Of a stretch of DNA of 64,000 nucleotides, positions 1 through 8,517 are shown piece by piece. Location of the stretch: contig CAKRDD010000003.1 of assembly GCA_934309345.1 (NCBI GenBank), positions 1 to 64,000 on the forward strand, read 5' to 3'. Both the position numbers and the translations under genes were made by a program. Source of the DNA: an uncultured Mediterraneibacter sp. GTDB lineage: Bacteria; Bacillota; Clostridia; Lachnospirales; Lachnospiraceae. Below the pieces are notes generated by a model that worked only from the letters and a program-made list of their open reading frames with translations, was not told the DNA's origin and made no database searches. Each line of letters starts with the position of its first letter. Position 1 is the stretch's first letter.

Positions 1-102
1 AATTGAATCGGAAACAGTTTTATATAGTGTCCCATATGGGTTTACCTTACCTCAGATTGACAGAGAGTGACAATAGGTTGGAGCTCTCATAAGCGAAATG
101 TC

Positions 103-130
103 GTAGGTTCGATTCCTACATGGTCCATCA
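103..130 (+). other. tRNA 3'-half-like remnant (T-arm plus acceptor)
   Basis: The stretch has a perfect five-base-pair T-stem (103-107 with 115-119) around the canonical loop TTCGATT, followed by an acceptor-like ATGGTCC and TCA end, exactly like the 3' half of a tRNA. A CAT triplet sits in a CTCATAA loop-like context just upstream (about 86-92), so the parent may have been a tRNA-Met. No 5' acceptor strand complementary to ATGGTCC and no proper anticodon stem can be found, so this is read as a degenerate or phage-borne tRNA relic, not a working gene. Confidence 0.4.
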
Positions 131-158
131 ACAATAAACAGGAATGGAAGGTGGTGAA

Positions 159-650
159 GTGGCAGGTTATGAAAACATAAGAGATGCGAATGACAATCGA
201 ACTCCGGAGGAACGCCGGGAATTAGCAAAAACAGCAGGGAAAGCAAGTGGTCGGGCGAGACGTAGGAAGGCAGACTTCCGGAAGACGTTGAACCTGCTGC
301 TTACTGCGGAAATAGATAATGAAGAATGGAAGCCGGTTTTAGAGTCGCTTGGTGTTGAGTGCACTCTGGAATCGGCTTTGCTTATGGCTCAGATCAAGGA
401 GGCAATGCAGGGAAATACAAAGGCTGCATATTTTGTTGCCCAGTATGCTGGACAGAACGCACAGACTGCTGCGGATGATAAGGAACAGCAGCGGAGAACA
501 GAACGGATGGAAGCTGATACAGAGAAGATTCGTAGAAGCTCCGGAAACACTGATAACGAGGATGAAGGAGTGGAAATCATAAATGACGCACCGAAAGAGA
601 CAGATCAGAATCTCGGATATAGTAATTCCGAAATATCTTCCGATATTTAA
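159..650 (+). CDS. terS: Probable terminase small subunit
   Basis: Small basic-to-acidic protein of about 163 residues placed directly before the large terminase, the usual place for the DNA-recognition subunit of the packaging motor. The N-terminus has a run ERRELAKTAGKASGRARRRK typical of small terminase-like proteins in Lachnospiraceae prophages; the C-terminus is charged and low-complexity. I chose the GTG at 159 because GGAAGG at 147-152 gives a good ribosome site; an in-frame ATG at 144 would add five residues but lacks one. It overlaps the next gene by 68 bp, implying coupled translation. Function is inferred from position and composition, not from a diagnostic motif. Confidence 0.65.
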   Translation: MAGYENIRDANDNRTPEERRELAKTAGKASGRARRRKADFRKTLNLLLTAEIDNEEWKPVLESLGVECTLESALLMAQIKEAMQGNTKAAYFVAQYAGQNAQTAADDKEQQRRTERMEADTEKIRRSSGNTDNEDEGVEIINDAPKETDQNLGYSNSEISSDI

Positions 651-1989
651 TAATCGAAGTATCAAGCATATCATCCTGACATCTGGTCGTGCCGGGACGA
701 AATCCAGTTATGCAGCTATCAGGTCAGATTATCAACTTGTATCAGATGCCAATGGCTCTGTGGTTGTGCTGCGTAAGCATCATAACAAGCTGCGGAAAAC
801 AGTTTACAAGGAGATGCTCCGAGGAATCAACCGTTTGGAGATTCCGAAAAATAAGTTCCGGATTACAAAGTCTCCAATGGAGATCACTTATAAGAAGTAT
901 GGAACAACGATGTATTTTGCCGGATCAGATGGCATTGATGATACGAAAGGTATTATTGATGAGGATAAACCAATCAAGTTGGTTGTGCTGGATGAGTTGA
1001 CAGAATTCTTTGATGACGGTGAGGGTGAGGATGAGTTAAGTAATATCGAAGCTACTTTCGTTCGTGGAAATAAAGGTGGTTTCCAAATGATTTATCTGTA
1101 TAACCCGCCGAAGAATCCGAATGCACCGATTAACCAGTGGTGTAAGAAGATGGAAAAACGTCCTGACTGCGTACATATCCATACAGATTACAGAGATGTA
1201 CCTGCTGCCTGGCTGGGACCTGATCTGATTGCTTCTGCCAAGGCAATGGAGGTTGCTGATCCGAAAATGTACAGATGGGTTTGGCTTGGAGAATCAGTAG
1301 GAGTAGATGAACTGATTTATTACATGTTCGGAGAAAGGCACAGACAGAAACCGGATCCGGATAGAAGATATGACAGAATCTACATTGGCGGTGATTATGG
1401 TCAGCAGAATGCAACAACATTTCAGGCATTTGGTCTTGATACTTACAGGAAAAAGTTTCCGGGATTAGGAGAGTATTATCATAGTGGGCGAGAGACAGGG
1501 AAGCAGAAAAGCCCGTCTGAGTATGCACAGGATCTTGTTGAATTCATGGATGAATTACATGAGCAATATGATAACCGACTCTTTTATATTTTCCTGGATC
1601 CATCAGCAAAAGGATTGGCAGAAGAAATAAAGAGAGCAACCAGGAAAAGTGTGGACTATCAGGTGTTTCTTCGTGATGCAGAGAATGATGTAGCATTAGG
1701 CATCAGCCGTGTACAAAAGGTTTTGGTATTTGACATTATGTCTATTGCTCCAAAGCAAGGAAATGCAGTGAATGAGTTTGGGGTATATGAATACGATAAG
1801 AAATCAATTGAAAAAGGGAAAGAAGTTCCTGTAAAAGAGAATGATCACTGTATGGATGCGATCCGTTATGTAGTGATGGGAGCATGGAATAAAATCAAGT
1901 ACTGGTTGCCATTAGAGAATCAGACAGATGAAGTTAGTATGGCAGATTTCGGCAGCAGGGAGGTGAGAAAGAACGATGAATATATTTAA
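583..1989 (+). CDS. terL: Phage terminase large subunit (PBSX/terminase_3 type)
   Basis: ATPase and nuclease of the DNA packaging motor, about 468 residues, normal for the family. A Walker A-like motif SGRAGTKSS lies near residue 35 and a Walker B LVVLDELTEF near residue 130, with the acidic pair expected of terminase ATPases. The C-terminal half carries GGDYGQQNAT and FLDPSAKG, matching the RNase H-fold nuclease with metal-binding aspartates, and a late NDHCMDAIRY motif. It overlaps terS upstream and the portal gene downstream (14 bp), so the packaging module is translationally coupled. Family assignment is secure. Confidence 0.95.
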   Translation: MTHRKRQIRISDIVIPKYLPIFNNRSIKHIILTSGRAGTKSSYAAIRSDYQLVSDANGSVVVLRKHHNKLRKTVYKEMLRGINRLEIPKNKFRITKSPMEITYKKYGTTMYFAGSDGIDDTKGIIDEDKPIKLVVLDELTEFFDDGEGEDELSNIEATFVRGNKGGFQMIYLYNPPKNPNAPINQWCKKMEKRPDCVHIHTDYRDVPAAWLGPDLIASAKAMEVADPKMYRWVWLGESVGVDELIYYMFGERHRQKPDPDRRYDRIYIGGDYGQQNATTFQAFGLDTYRKKFPGLGEYYHSGRETGKQKSPSEYAQDLVEFMDELHEQYDNRLFYIFLDPSAKGLAEEIKRATRKSVDYQVFLRDAENDVALGISRVQKVLVFDIMSIAPKQGNAVNEFGVYEYDKKSIEKGKEVPVKENDHCMDAIRYVVMGAWNKIKYWLPLENQTDEVSMADFGSREVRKNDEYI

Positions 1990-3391
1990 TTATTTTAGAA
2001 AGCATGGTATTGATACAGTAGATGCTTCGTTCTATCGAAAGATTGATGAATGGATCAGTTGGTACAATTCGAATGTAAGACAGTTTAGTACTTATAAAGT
2101 ATATTCTGGTCGAGGGACCAGTAAGCGATGCCGCAGAAAAAGCATGGGGATGGCAAAGAAACTTTCGGAGGACATCGCAGATCTTCTTCTGAATGAGCGC
2201 GTGATGATCACGCTGGAAGATGAGTCGACTCAGAAATTCGTGAAGAAAGTTCTAAACGATAATCATTTTCTTGTGACGGGAAACGACTATCAGGAACGAA
2301 AAGCTTATACCGGAACAGTGGCATATATTCCGTATCTTTATAACGCAACCGTGCAGGAAGATGGAACAGTATCAGACGGAAAGATCGGAATTAATTATGT
2401 AGATGCGAAGAACATTTATCCAGTCAGCTGGAACAACGGAAGCGTAACAGAGTGCATTTTTACATTTATCCATACAATCAGACAAAAGAAATACGTGCAG
2501 ATTCAGTTTCATAAAATGGACGAAAATGGCATATATGTCATCGAAAATAGTGTATTGGAGTGCTCGAAAGGAAGTGCAGAAGGTCAGGAACTGACGGAAC
2601 AGGAATGGAGGCAGCTGAAGCCTTTTGCCAATTTGGCAGCAAGAACGGAAACAGGATCCACGAATCCACAGTTTGTTATTGACCGTCTGAACATCACGAA
2701 CAATGCGGATGAAAGCAATCCTATGGGGATTTCCATATTCGCAAATTCTATCGATGTACTGAAAAAACTGGATATGGAATATGATTCTTACTGCAATGAG
2801 TTCGATCTTGGCAGAAAAAGGATTTTTGTGGCTCCGGAAATGCTGTCGAACATAGACGGGACACCGGCATTCGATCCAGAAGACAGCGTATTTTATTCAC
2901 TTCCGGAAGATTATGATAAGAGCCAGACGGGATTGATCAAAGAGGTGGATATGAGCCTCAGAGTAGAAGAGCACAGCAAAGCGATCAATGATGATCTGAA
3001 TTATCTATCACTGAAATGTGGATTCGGAACAGAAAGATATCGGTTTGATGGTACTGGCGTAAAAACTGCAACAGAGGTAATATCCGAAAACTCAGATATG
3101 TACCGGATGCTAAAGAAGCATGAAATCATCCTGGATGATGTGCTGAAGCAATTAATTCAGATTATTATCCGACTCGGGATTGTGACAGGGAACGCACTAG
3201 ATATAAATACAGATATTGTGATCGCTTTTGACGATTCTATTATCGAGGATAAAGGCGCAGAGCGGCAGCAGGACCGTCAGGATGTCAGCATGGGAGTGAT
3301 GCGGCATGAAGAATACCGTGCAAAATGGTATGGGGAGACCGTGGAGCAAGCAAGGCAAAATCTACCAGAGCAGAATCAGGTGATGGAATAA
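1976..3391 (+). CDS. Phage portal protein (SPP1 gp6-like)
   Basis: Forms the dodecameric ring at the capsid vertex through which DNA is pumped. The 471-residue length, position between terL and the minor head gene, and the pattern near residues 340-390 (GTERYRFDGTGVKTATEVIS followed by a helical Lys/Glu-rich segment) match SPP1-type portal proteins of Clostridia phages. The start codon lies inside the end of terL. The C-terminal tail is charged and glutamine-rich, as usual for the crown region. One base separates its stop from the next start, consistent with one head operon. Confidence 0.93.
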   Translation: MNIFNYFRKHGIDTVDASFYRKIDEWISWYNSNVRQFSTYKVYSGRGTSKRCRRKSMGMAKKLSEDIADLLLNERVMITLEDESTQKFVKKVLNDNHFLVTGNDYQERKAYTGTVAYIPYLYNATVQEDGTVSDGKIGINYVDAKNIYPVSWNNGSVTECIFTFIHTIRQKKYVQIQFHKMDENGIYVIENSVLECSKGSAEGQELTEQEWRQLKPFANLAARTETGSTNPQFVIDRLNITNNADESNPMGISIFANSIDVLKKLDMEYDSYCNEFDLGRKRIFVAPEMLSNIDGTPAFDPEDSVFYSLPEDYDKSQTGLIKEVDMSLRVEEHSKAINDDLNYLSLKCGFGTERYRFDGTGVKTATEVISENSDMYRMLKKHEIILDDVLKQLIQIIIRLGIVTGNALDINTDIVIAFDDSIIEDKGAERQQDRQDVSMGVMRHEEYRAKWYGETVEQARQNLPEQNQVME

Positions 3392-3392
3392 T

Positions 3393-5120
3393 ATGCGAGA
3401 TGATTACAAGAATCAGATGGCCAGTAAGATTGCTGGAAGATATCAAGATTTAGAACTCCGAATTATGAAGGATATTGTCCGGCGAATCAAGAAAACCGGA
3501 AAGATTACAAGCACAGCAGACTGGCAGATTAACAGATTACTTATTTTGGGTTATTCTTCAGAAGACATTGAAAAGGAAATTAAGAAAACGCTCGATGCTT
3601 CTTATCCAGAAATGTTTGAGTTGTATGATAAGGTAATTGATTGGGAATATGTCAGGAATAAGGACATATATGAACAAATTAACGTAGAGCACATACCATT
3701 TGACCAGAACGAGCAACTTAAGCAGATTACAGATGCAATTATTGATCAAAGTTTTGCAGATTTGGAAAATATAACAAATTCGCTTGGTTTTTACTTAGAT
3801 TATGGAGATGGTAAAAAGGTTATAACACCGCTGGCGCAGGTTTATACAAATTATCTTGATTCAGCATGTTTTGATATTGTAACCGGAGCATTCGATTACA
3901 ACAGTGTGCTGCGTAGAGTTGTGACTCAGCTCACCAATAGCGGACTTCGACAGATTGATTATTCCTCCGGAAGAGCCAATCGGATTGACGTAGCTGCAAG
4001 GAGAGCTGTCATGACGGCAGTCAGCCAGATTACCGGAAGGATATCAGAGTACAATGCAAAAAAGCTTGGAACAGAATATTTCGAAGTTGAATGGCATGCC
4101 GGAGCGCGTCCGACTCATTCCGTGTGGCAGGGAAGAGTTTGGAAGGAAGAACAGTTGTATTCGGTATGTGGTCTTGGAACAGTAACGGGTCTCTTGGGTG
4201 CTAACTGTTATCATACATATTATCCGTTCTTTCCTGGTATATCTGAGCGTAATTGGTCTGATGATTGGTTGGACGCAAAGAATGAGGAAGAGGCAGAACC
4301 TAAGATATTTGCAGGCAAGAAATATACTCTGTATGAAGCAAAGCAGAGACAGCGTCAGATGGAAACAGCAATGCGAGCACAGCGCGAAAAAGTACAGCTG
4401 CTGCAGCATGGGGGCACAGATCCGCAGGAAGTAATGCTTATGAAAGCGAAATATCAAGGGCAGCTTAATGAATACGCTAAATTTTCTAAAAAGATGAAAC
4501 TGGAACAGGAACGTGAGAGAATATATCTTGATATGCGCGGAAGAATAGCAACTAATTCGAAGCAACAGAACTCTATATTTCCGCCAGAGATGATTCAAAA
4601 TGCATCAAGTGATATTGCTCAGTATAAGAAATACAAGGAAATTCTTGGAGATTCTATCGGATCACTTGTAAAGTTTGGTCAGTTAAAATATAATGATAGT
4701 GAGAAATGGGGATTACTTCAAACCTATATGAAGTCGGTTAAAGAAGGAATGATTTCCATGATGTCAGGTTTTGATAATTATGTTAACCTTCACAAGGAAA
4801 TTGAGCTGACAGTGGTCGGTATCAAGACGTCAAATGACATAAGAATTACGGGACAGAGCAAACATTTTCTGGAGCGTGTGATTGGAACAATGGAAGATCA
4901 AAAGACGAAACGACCGCGATCAGGGGTGACGATAGAGGAAATTATAGATGCACTGAGAAACCCACTTGATCTGAAAAATCCGCAAGCTGACAGGAATGGA
5001 AAAATAAGTCAGAAATATATTGGCAAGAAAGCAACTGTTTCGATAAACCCGGAAAATGGAATGTTAATTCAATGTAATCCGACAGACAGGGATTTAGTGA
5101 GGAGATTAAGCAATGCGTAA
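3393..5120 (+). CDS. MuF-like minor capsid protein with C-terminal nuclease-toxin-like domain
   Basis: The first 330 or so residues are a phage minor head protein: the motif WHAGARPTHSVWQGRVW with GANCYHTYYPFFPG is the classic Minor_capsid_2/MuF signature. A glutamine/lysine-rich coiled linker follows (about 310-400). The last 90 residues are a separate domain with H491-x2-ER (SKHFLERVIG) and then IGKKATVSINPENGML and NPT, the pattern of the Barnase/EndoU/ColicinE5-D/RelE-like nucleases often fused to phage minor capsid proteins. Such MuF toxins are thought to ride in the virion into the next cell. The next gene overlaps the 3' end by 8 bp and may encode its partner. Minor-capsid assignment is firm; toxin activity is inferred. 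Confidence 0.85.
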   Translation: MRDDYKNQMASKIAGRYQDLELRIMKDIVRRIKKTGKITSTADWQINRLLILGYSSEDIEKEIKKTLDASYPEMFELYDKVIDWEYVRNKDIYEQINVEHIPFDQNEQLKQITDAIIDQSFADLENITNSLGFYLDYGDGKKVITPLAQVYTNYLDSACFDIVTGAFDYNSVLRRVVTQLTNSGLRQIDYSSGRANRIDVAARRAVMTAVSQITGRISEYNAKKLGTEYFEVEWHAGARPTHSVWQGRVWKEEQLYSVCGLGTVTGLLGANCYHTYYPFFPGISERNWSDDWLDAKNEEEAEPKIFAGKKYTLYEAKQRQRQMETAMRAQREKVQLLQHGGTDPQEVMLMKAKYQGQLNEYAKFSKKMKLEQERERIYLDMRGRIATNSKQQNSIFPPEMIQNASSDIAQYKKYKEILGDSIGSLVKFGQLKYNDSEKWGLLQTYMKSVKEGMISMMSGFDNYVNLHKEIELTVVGIKTSNDIRITGQSKHFLERVIGTMEDQKTKRPRSGVTIEEIIDALRNPLDLKNPQADRNGKISQKYIGKKATVSINPENGMLIQCNPTDRDLVRRLSNA

Positions 5121-5364
5121 ATTTGAACTGAGTCAAGAGCAAATAGATTTTTTGAAAAAAGAATATGCAGATAATCCTTTGGTACAAAAAGTATTAGCAT
5201 CTGAAAATGACAGGGTATTTGAGGTAGATGTGGATACAAAAATTGATTTCATGGAGTATATTGAAGATGAGTCCATATATTGGATGGGAAATGATTACGA
5301 AGCTACTCAGAAAACATGTATGTTAGAGTCTATAAGAGATGACATATATTATCAAACGAACTAG
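5113..5364 (+). CDS. Small acidic protein, possible partner/immunity of the MuF C-terminal domain
   Basis: An 83-residue acidic protein whose start overlaps the end of the MuF-like gene by 8 bp, so the two are translationally coupled. I recognise no named family. It has an N-terminal helix (LSQEQIDFLKKEYADNPLVQK) followed by a strand-rich acidic half. Tight coupling to a gene ending in a nuclease-like domain is what one expects of an immunity protein, but it could equally be a small head-morphogenesis factor. The function is an inference from position and charge only. Confidence 0.6.
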   Translation: MRKFELSQEQIDFLKKEYADNPLVQKVLASENDRVFEVDVDTKIDFMEYIEDESIYWMGNDYEATQKTCMLESIRDDIYYQTN

Positions 5365-5374
5365 GAGGTGCAAT

Positions 5375-5689
5375 ATGGATAATTTTAAAATCATTTATAA
5401 GATACTTTCTGCATTGGAAAAATCAATGGATTTGGAAGAATGCAACATGGATAGCATCAGTCCAGAAGCGCTGAAAATATCCAATGAGCGTTGGAATAAA
5501 TATATTGAGATGCTTTTAGATGCCGGTTACATTAAAGGGGTGACAATTCAAAAGTATGTAGCAGGAAATACAAGCGTTGATGCGGAAGATATTCGAATTA
5601 CATTAAAGGGACTTGAATACTTAAGTGAAAACAGTATTATGCAGAAAATGTATAAAACAGCAAAAGGAATTACAGATTTAATTCCATAG
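5375..5689 (+). CDS. YjcQ-like small protein
   Basis: A 104-residue protein starting at ATG 5375 behind a perfect AGGAGGTG ribosome site (5363-5370). The pattern (N-terminal FKIIYKILSALEKSMD, then NERWNKYIEMLLDAGYIKGV, DIRITLKGLEYLSENSIMQK) is a winged-helix-like fold typical of the YjcQ family, found in many Firmicute prophages with unknown role. It sits 10 bp after the small acidic gene and before a strong terminator, so it closes a sub-operon with the MuF-like gene. Alternatively it is the actual antitoxin of the MuF domain. Confidence 0.75.
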   Translation: MDNFKIIYKILSALEKSMDLEECNMDSISPEALKISNERWNKYIEMLLDAGYIKGVTIQKYVAGNTSVDAEDIRITLKGLEYLSENSIMQKMYKTAKGITDLIP

Positions 5690-5693
5690 TAGT

Positions 5694-5725
5694 TACCACC
5701 AGTCGATACGGCCGGTGGTATTTTT
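5694..5725 (+). terminator. Rho-independent terminator
   Basis: Stem TACCACC with GGTGGTA (5694-5700 and 5714-5720) closed by a GC-rich centre and followed by TTTTT. It divides the portal/MuF block from the protease-scaffold-capsid block, so capsid genes may be transcribed partly by read-through or from their own promoter. Confidence 0.8.
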
Positions 5726-5748
5726 GTACTCATTTTTAGGAGGATTTG

Positions 5749-6036
5749 ATGATAAACATTAAAATAACAGATCACAGAATTCATATGAGCGGTCATGCCG
5801 GCATGAATGGTACGGATGGAGTGGATCGCGTGTGTGCTGCGGTATCAGCGCTTACATGTAATTTGATTAATTCATTAAAAGATCTGTCTAATGATCGGAT
5901 AAGAGCGGATACTGGAAGTGGAATGACAATAATTGAATGGGAAAATCTATCAGATGGTGGAAAACTTCTAATAGATTCTTGGATCCTTGGGATTACAGAT
6001 ATCAACAGGGAATACAACTGTATAACATTTATGTAG
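5749..6036 (+). CDS. prp: Prp-type cysteine protease (phage prohead protease)
   Basis: A 95-residue protein of the Prp (YsxB) family, which in Firmicutes removes the N-terminal extension of ribosomal protein L27 and in some phages trims scaffold and capsid proteins. The catalytic pair is visible: HMSGHAG with the histidine near residue 20 and RVCAAVSALT with the cysteine near residue 35. ATG 5749 is chosen because AGGAGG at 5738-5743 is well spaced. Both following gene products begin with an L27-like site, which supports a phage-specific processing role. The standard ClpP- or U35-like prohead protease is absent. Confidence 0.88.
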   Translation: MINIKITDHRIHMSGHAGMNGTDGVDRVCAAVSALTCNLINSLKDLSNDRIRADTGSGMTIIEWENLSDGGKLLIDSWILGITDINREYNCITFM

Positions 6037-6038
6037 AA

Positions 6039-6062
6039 AACATCCTTCGGGGTGTTTTTATT
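6039..6062 (+). terminator. Hairpin terminator with TTCG tetraloop
   Basis: AACATCC, loop TTCG, GGGTGTT followed by TTTATT directly after the prp stop codon. It would reduce read-through from prp into scaffold and capsid, or act as a processing/stability hairpin inside the late transcript. Confidence 0.7.
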
Positions 6063-6123
6063 ATGTCCAAAACGTGAAGACGGAAAAAGCTCAGAGCCTG
6101 TCGAGGCAAAACGGAGGTATGAA

Positions 6124-6735
6124 ATGTATAAAAAAAGAATGATGTTACAGCTCTTTGAAGACGGCGCAGGAGCTGGCTCTGGTACACAGGGTGGAAATGC
6201 CGGGAATGGAGATGGTGGAAACGGATCCACTGGTGGCGCATCCGGAGCACATGGAACCGGAACATATACCTATGAACAATTGGAAGAGATTGCAAGTTCG
6301 CGAGCGAAAAAGTCGGAAAGAGCAGCTCTTGCAAATTTCTTCAGAGGTCAGGGAATGACAGAAGACGAGGTAACTCAGGCAATCAGCCAGTTCAAAACAG
6401 AGAGAGCTAAAAACCAGCCGAACGTAGCACAGTTACAACAGCAGTTAGCAGAATCTCAGAACAAGGTCCGGCAGATGGAAAATGAAAAATTCTTGTCCGG
6501 CAAAGGAGTAAAGGCGGACAATCTGGACTATGTAACTTTTAAAATCTCCAAAATGGTAGATGATAAAACAACATTTGAAAAGGCAGCAGAGAAGTTTTTG
6601 AAAGAGAATCCAAGATATGCAGGCGGTGGCTCTTATCGCATCGCAGATTCTTCAGTAGGAAATGCATCCGATGGTTCTGGTGGAAATATGAATGCATCCA
6701 TCAATGACAGAATCAGAGCTGCTGCAAGAAGATAA
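6124..6735 (+). CDS. Phage capsid scaffold protein
   Basis: About 203 residues, start at ATG 6124 behind GGAGG (6113-6117). After a short basic N-terminus comes MMLQLFEDGAGAG, a Gly/Asn-rich low-complexity stretch, then a charged coiled coil (NVAQLQQQLAESQNKVRQME) and a Gly-rich tail ending SINDRIRAAARR. This layout and the position immediately before the major capsid gene are those of DUF4355-like scaffolds, which template procapsid assembly and are then removed. The N-terminal LQLF motif resembles the Prp cleavage site of L27. Confidence 0.85.
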   Translation: MYKKRMMLQLFEDGAGAGSGTQGGNAGNGDGGNGSTGGASGAHGTGTYTYEQLEEIASSRAKKSERAALANFFRGQGMTEDEVTQAISQFKTERAKNQPNVAQLQQQLAESQNKVRQMENEKFLSGKGVKADNLDYVTFKISKMVDDKTTFEKAAEKFLKENPRYAGGGSYRIADSSVGNASDGSGGNMNASINDRIRAAARR

Positions 6736-6747
6736 TGGAGGCATGAA

Positions 6748-7728
6748 ATGAATAGAAAAAGAATGAATTTAAGAATATTTGAAACAGATGTAAACGTTAT
6801 TGATCGTAGCGGAGCAGAGTCACTTATTCCTACACAGGAAGCAAGCGAGATTATCCAGGGAACAATCGCACAGTCAGCAGTGCTGTCAAGAGGACGTAAG
6901 CTTGCGAATATGACTAGTAAGCAGTACAAGATGCCAGTACTTGATATGCTGCCGATTGCTTACTTTGTAAATGGTGATAACGGCCAGAAGAAGACAACAA
7001 AGCAGGCATGGGACAAGAAGTTTATTACAGCTGAGGAAATTGCTGTTATTGTTCCGATTCCGGAAGCTGTATTGGACGATGCAGAATATGACATTTGGGC
7101 AGAAGTAAAGCCAAGAGTAACAGAGGCATTTGGAAAAGTGATTGATGCAGCTGTGCTGTTTGGTGAAAATAAACCTTCTACATGGAGAGAAGATGTAGTT
7201 GCGACAGCTACAAAAGCGAATGCAGTTGTGACATTAGGAACGTCAGACAGCCTCTATGACAAAATCATGGCAGAGGATGGAGTGATCGCAAAAGTTGAAG
7301 ATTGCGGATATTTTGTAAATGGTCACATGGCAGATATCTCTATGAGAGCTAAACTCAGAGGTCTGAAGAATACGAATGGAGATCCACTGTTCAAACAGGA
7401 TCTGCAGGGTTCTACACAGTATGCACTGGACGGATCACCGATGAATTTCCCAAACAATGGTGCGTTTGATAAGTCGAAGGCACTTATGATTTCCGGAGAT
7501 TTCTCACAGCTTGTATATTCTATCAGACAGGATATCACCTTTAAGCTGTTTACAGAAGGTGTTGTTCAGAATACAGATGGATCGATTGCTTACAACTTGA
7601 TGCAGAACGATATGGTTGCGCTTCGTGCAGTAATGTGTCTTGGATGGGAGATTCCGAATCCTATCAATGCCCTTGCAAAAGACAAAAATAAGAGATGTCC
7701 ATTTGCAGTCCTGAAAGCGGGAGAGTAG
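6748..7728 (+). CDS. Major capsid protein (HK97 fold)
   Basis: A 326-residue shell protein. The features GAESLIPTQEASEIIQGT, then EEIAVIVPIPEAVLDDAEYD and VIDAAVLFGENKP in the middle, are typical of HK97-fold major capsids of Gram-positive siphophages. The first residues contain MNLRIFETD, very like the L27 leader cleaved by Prp, so the mature protein probably starts after the Phe. GGAGG is 6 bp upstream of the start. No delta-domain of the HK97 type is present; the separate scaffold gene fills that role. Confidence 0.93.
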   Translation: MNRKRMNLRIFETDVNVIDRSGAESLIPTQEASEIIQGTIAQSAVLSRGRKLANMTSKQYKMPVLDMLPIAYFVNGDNGQKKTTKQAWDKKFITAEEIAVIVPIPEAVLDDAEYDIWAEVKPRVTEAFGKVIDAAVLFGENKPSTWREDVVATATKANAVVTLGTSDSLYDKIMAEDGVIAKVEDCGYFVNGHMADISMRAKLRGLKNTNGDPLFKQDLQGSTQYALDGSPMNFPNNGAFDKSKALMISGDFSQLVYSIRQDITFKLFTEGVVQNTDGSIAYNLMQNDMVALRAVMCLGWEIPNPINALAKDKNKRCPFAVLKAGE

Positions 7729-7737
7729 GAGTAAAAA

Positions 7738-8142
7738 ATGTATGTAGAGTATTCTTATTACATGAATCAGTACGGCGGTGATATTCCTGAAAAGGAGTAT
7801 CCTGCTGCTGAGCGCAGAGCAGAGGCTTATATCAGAAAGCTAACATATATTCGAGGAGATATTTTTGCAGCTGAAAATACTGCAGTAAAAGATGCTGTAT
7901 GTGCAGTAACTGATGTGTATTATTCCTGCAAAAAGAAGCAGGAAACAGGTACGGTTAAGTCTGAAAATAATGACGGGTATAGTGTATCTTATGCAGTTGA
8001 GCAGAAAGACGGCCAAACGCTGGAAGAACTGATCAGAAAGAAAGCTTATGAAGTAGCATCTGCATACTTACTTCCAACAGGATGGTTATCCAGAAATGTG
8101 GGGTGTTGTTGTGCTGACAAATGCAACAATAACAATCTATAA
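7738..8142 (+). CDS. Head-tail connector (adaptor) protein
   Basis: About 134 residues, mainly helical at the N-terminus (YYMNQYGGDIPEKEYPAAERRAEAYIRK), consistent with the gp6/gp15-like connector that sits under the portal. It follows the capsid gene by 9 bp, the standard place. A helical pattern with a hydrophilic loop at 60-80 matches the family. The C-terminus is unusually Cys- and Asn-rich (VGCCCADKCNNNN) and overlaps the next gene, so this tail may be under weak constraint. Confidence 0.8.
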   Translation: MYVEYSYYMNQYGGDIPEKEYPAAERRAEAYIRKLTYIRGDIFAAENTAVKDAVCAVTDVYYSCKKKQETGTVKSENNDGYSVSYAVEQKDGQTLEELIRKKAYEVASAYLLPTGWLSRNVGCCCADKCNNNNL

Positions 8143-8515
8143 CCGGGAATACGATCCACTTACACGCTTTGACACCTGGCATCGGACAGTAATCAGAAAT
8201 GTGCATGTATATGTTGATCACAAAGCATCTGTTAGCGACTCAGGGCTGAATAGTGCAGAAATATATAAGATCCGTATTCCAGCAGAAGTGGAGAATGCGG
8301 ATCAGTATCTTCCGCCGGAGGAATATGCGAAGCTGAAAGATTTGGGAGAACACTGGACCATCCAGATTGAAGATCAGATTGTGATCGGGGAATATGACCT
8401 AGAGATCGAAAGACCGGCAGACCTAAAGGATGTGCGGTTGAGACACTGCAAGGTATTGTCCTGGTCAGATAACCGATTCGGTGGACTGCCACATTGGAAG
8501 ATTGGAGGGGCGTAG
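8111..8515 (+). CDS. Head closure / connector protein (DUF6751-like)
   Basis: About 134 residues, rich in predicted beta strands. I place the start at GTG 8111 (product beginning MLTNATITIYNREYDP), which matches how this family begins; an upstream ATG at 8096 would add five hydrophobic residues. Content such as WHRTVIRNVHVYVD and DQIVIGEYDLEIERPADLK fits the small head-completion proteins found between connector and minor head genes of Lachnospiraceae phages. It overlaps the previous gene by 32 bp and nearly touches the next. Confidence 0.75.
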   Translation: MLTNATITIYNREYDPLTRFDTWHRTVIRNVHVYVDHKASVSDSGLNSAEIYKIRIPAEVENADQYLPPEEYAKLKDLGEHWTIQIEDQIVIGEYDLEIERPADLKDVRLRHCKVLSWSDNRFGGLPHWKIGGA

Positions 8516-8517
8516 AA

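Noticed and set aside
61..130. Functional tRNA-Met gene
   Set aside because: No 5' acceptor strand or anticodon stem can be formed, so it is listed only as a remnant.
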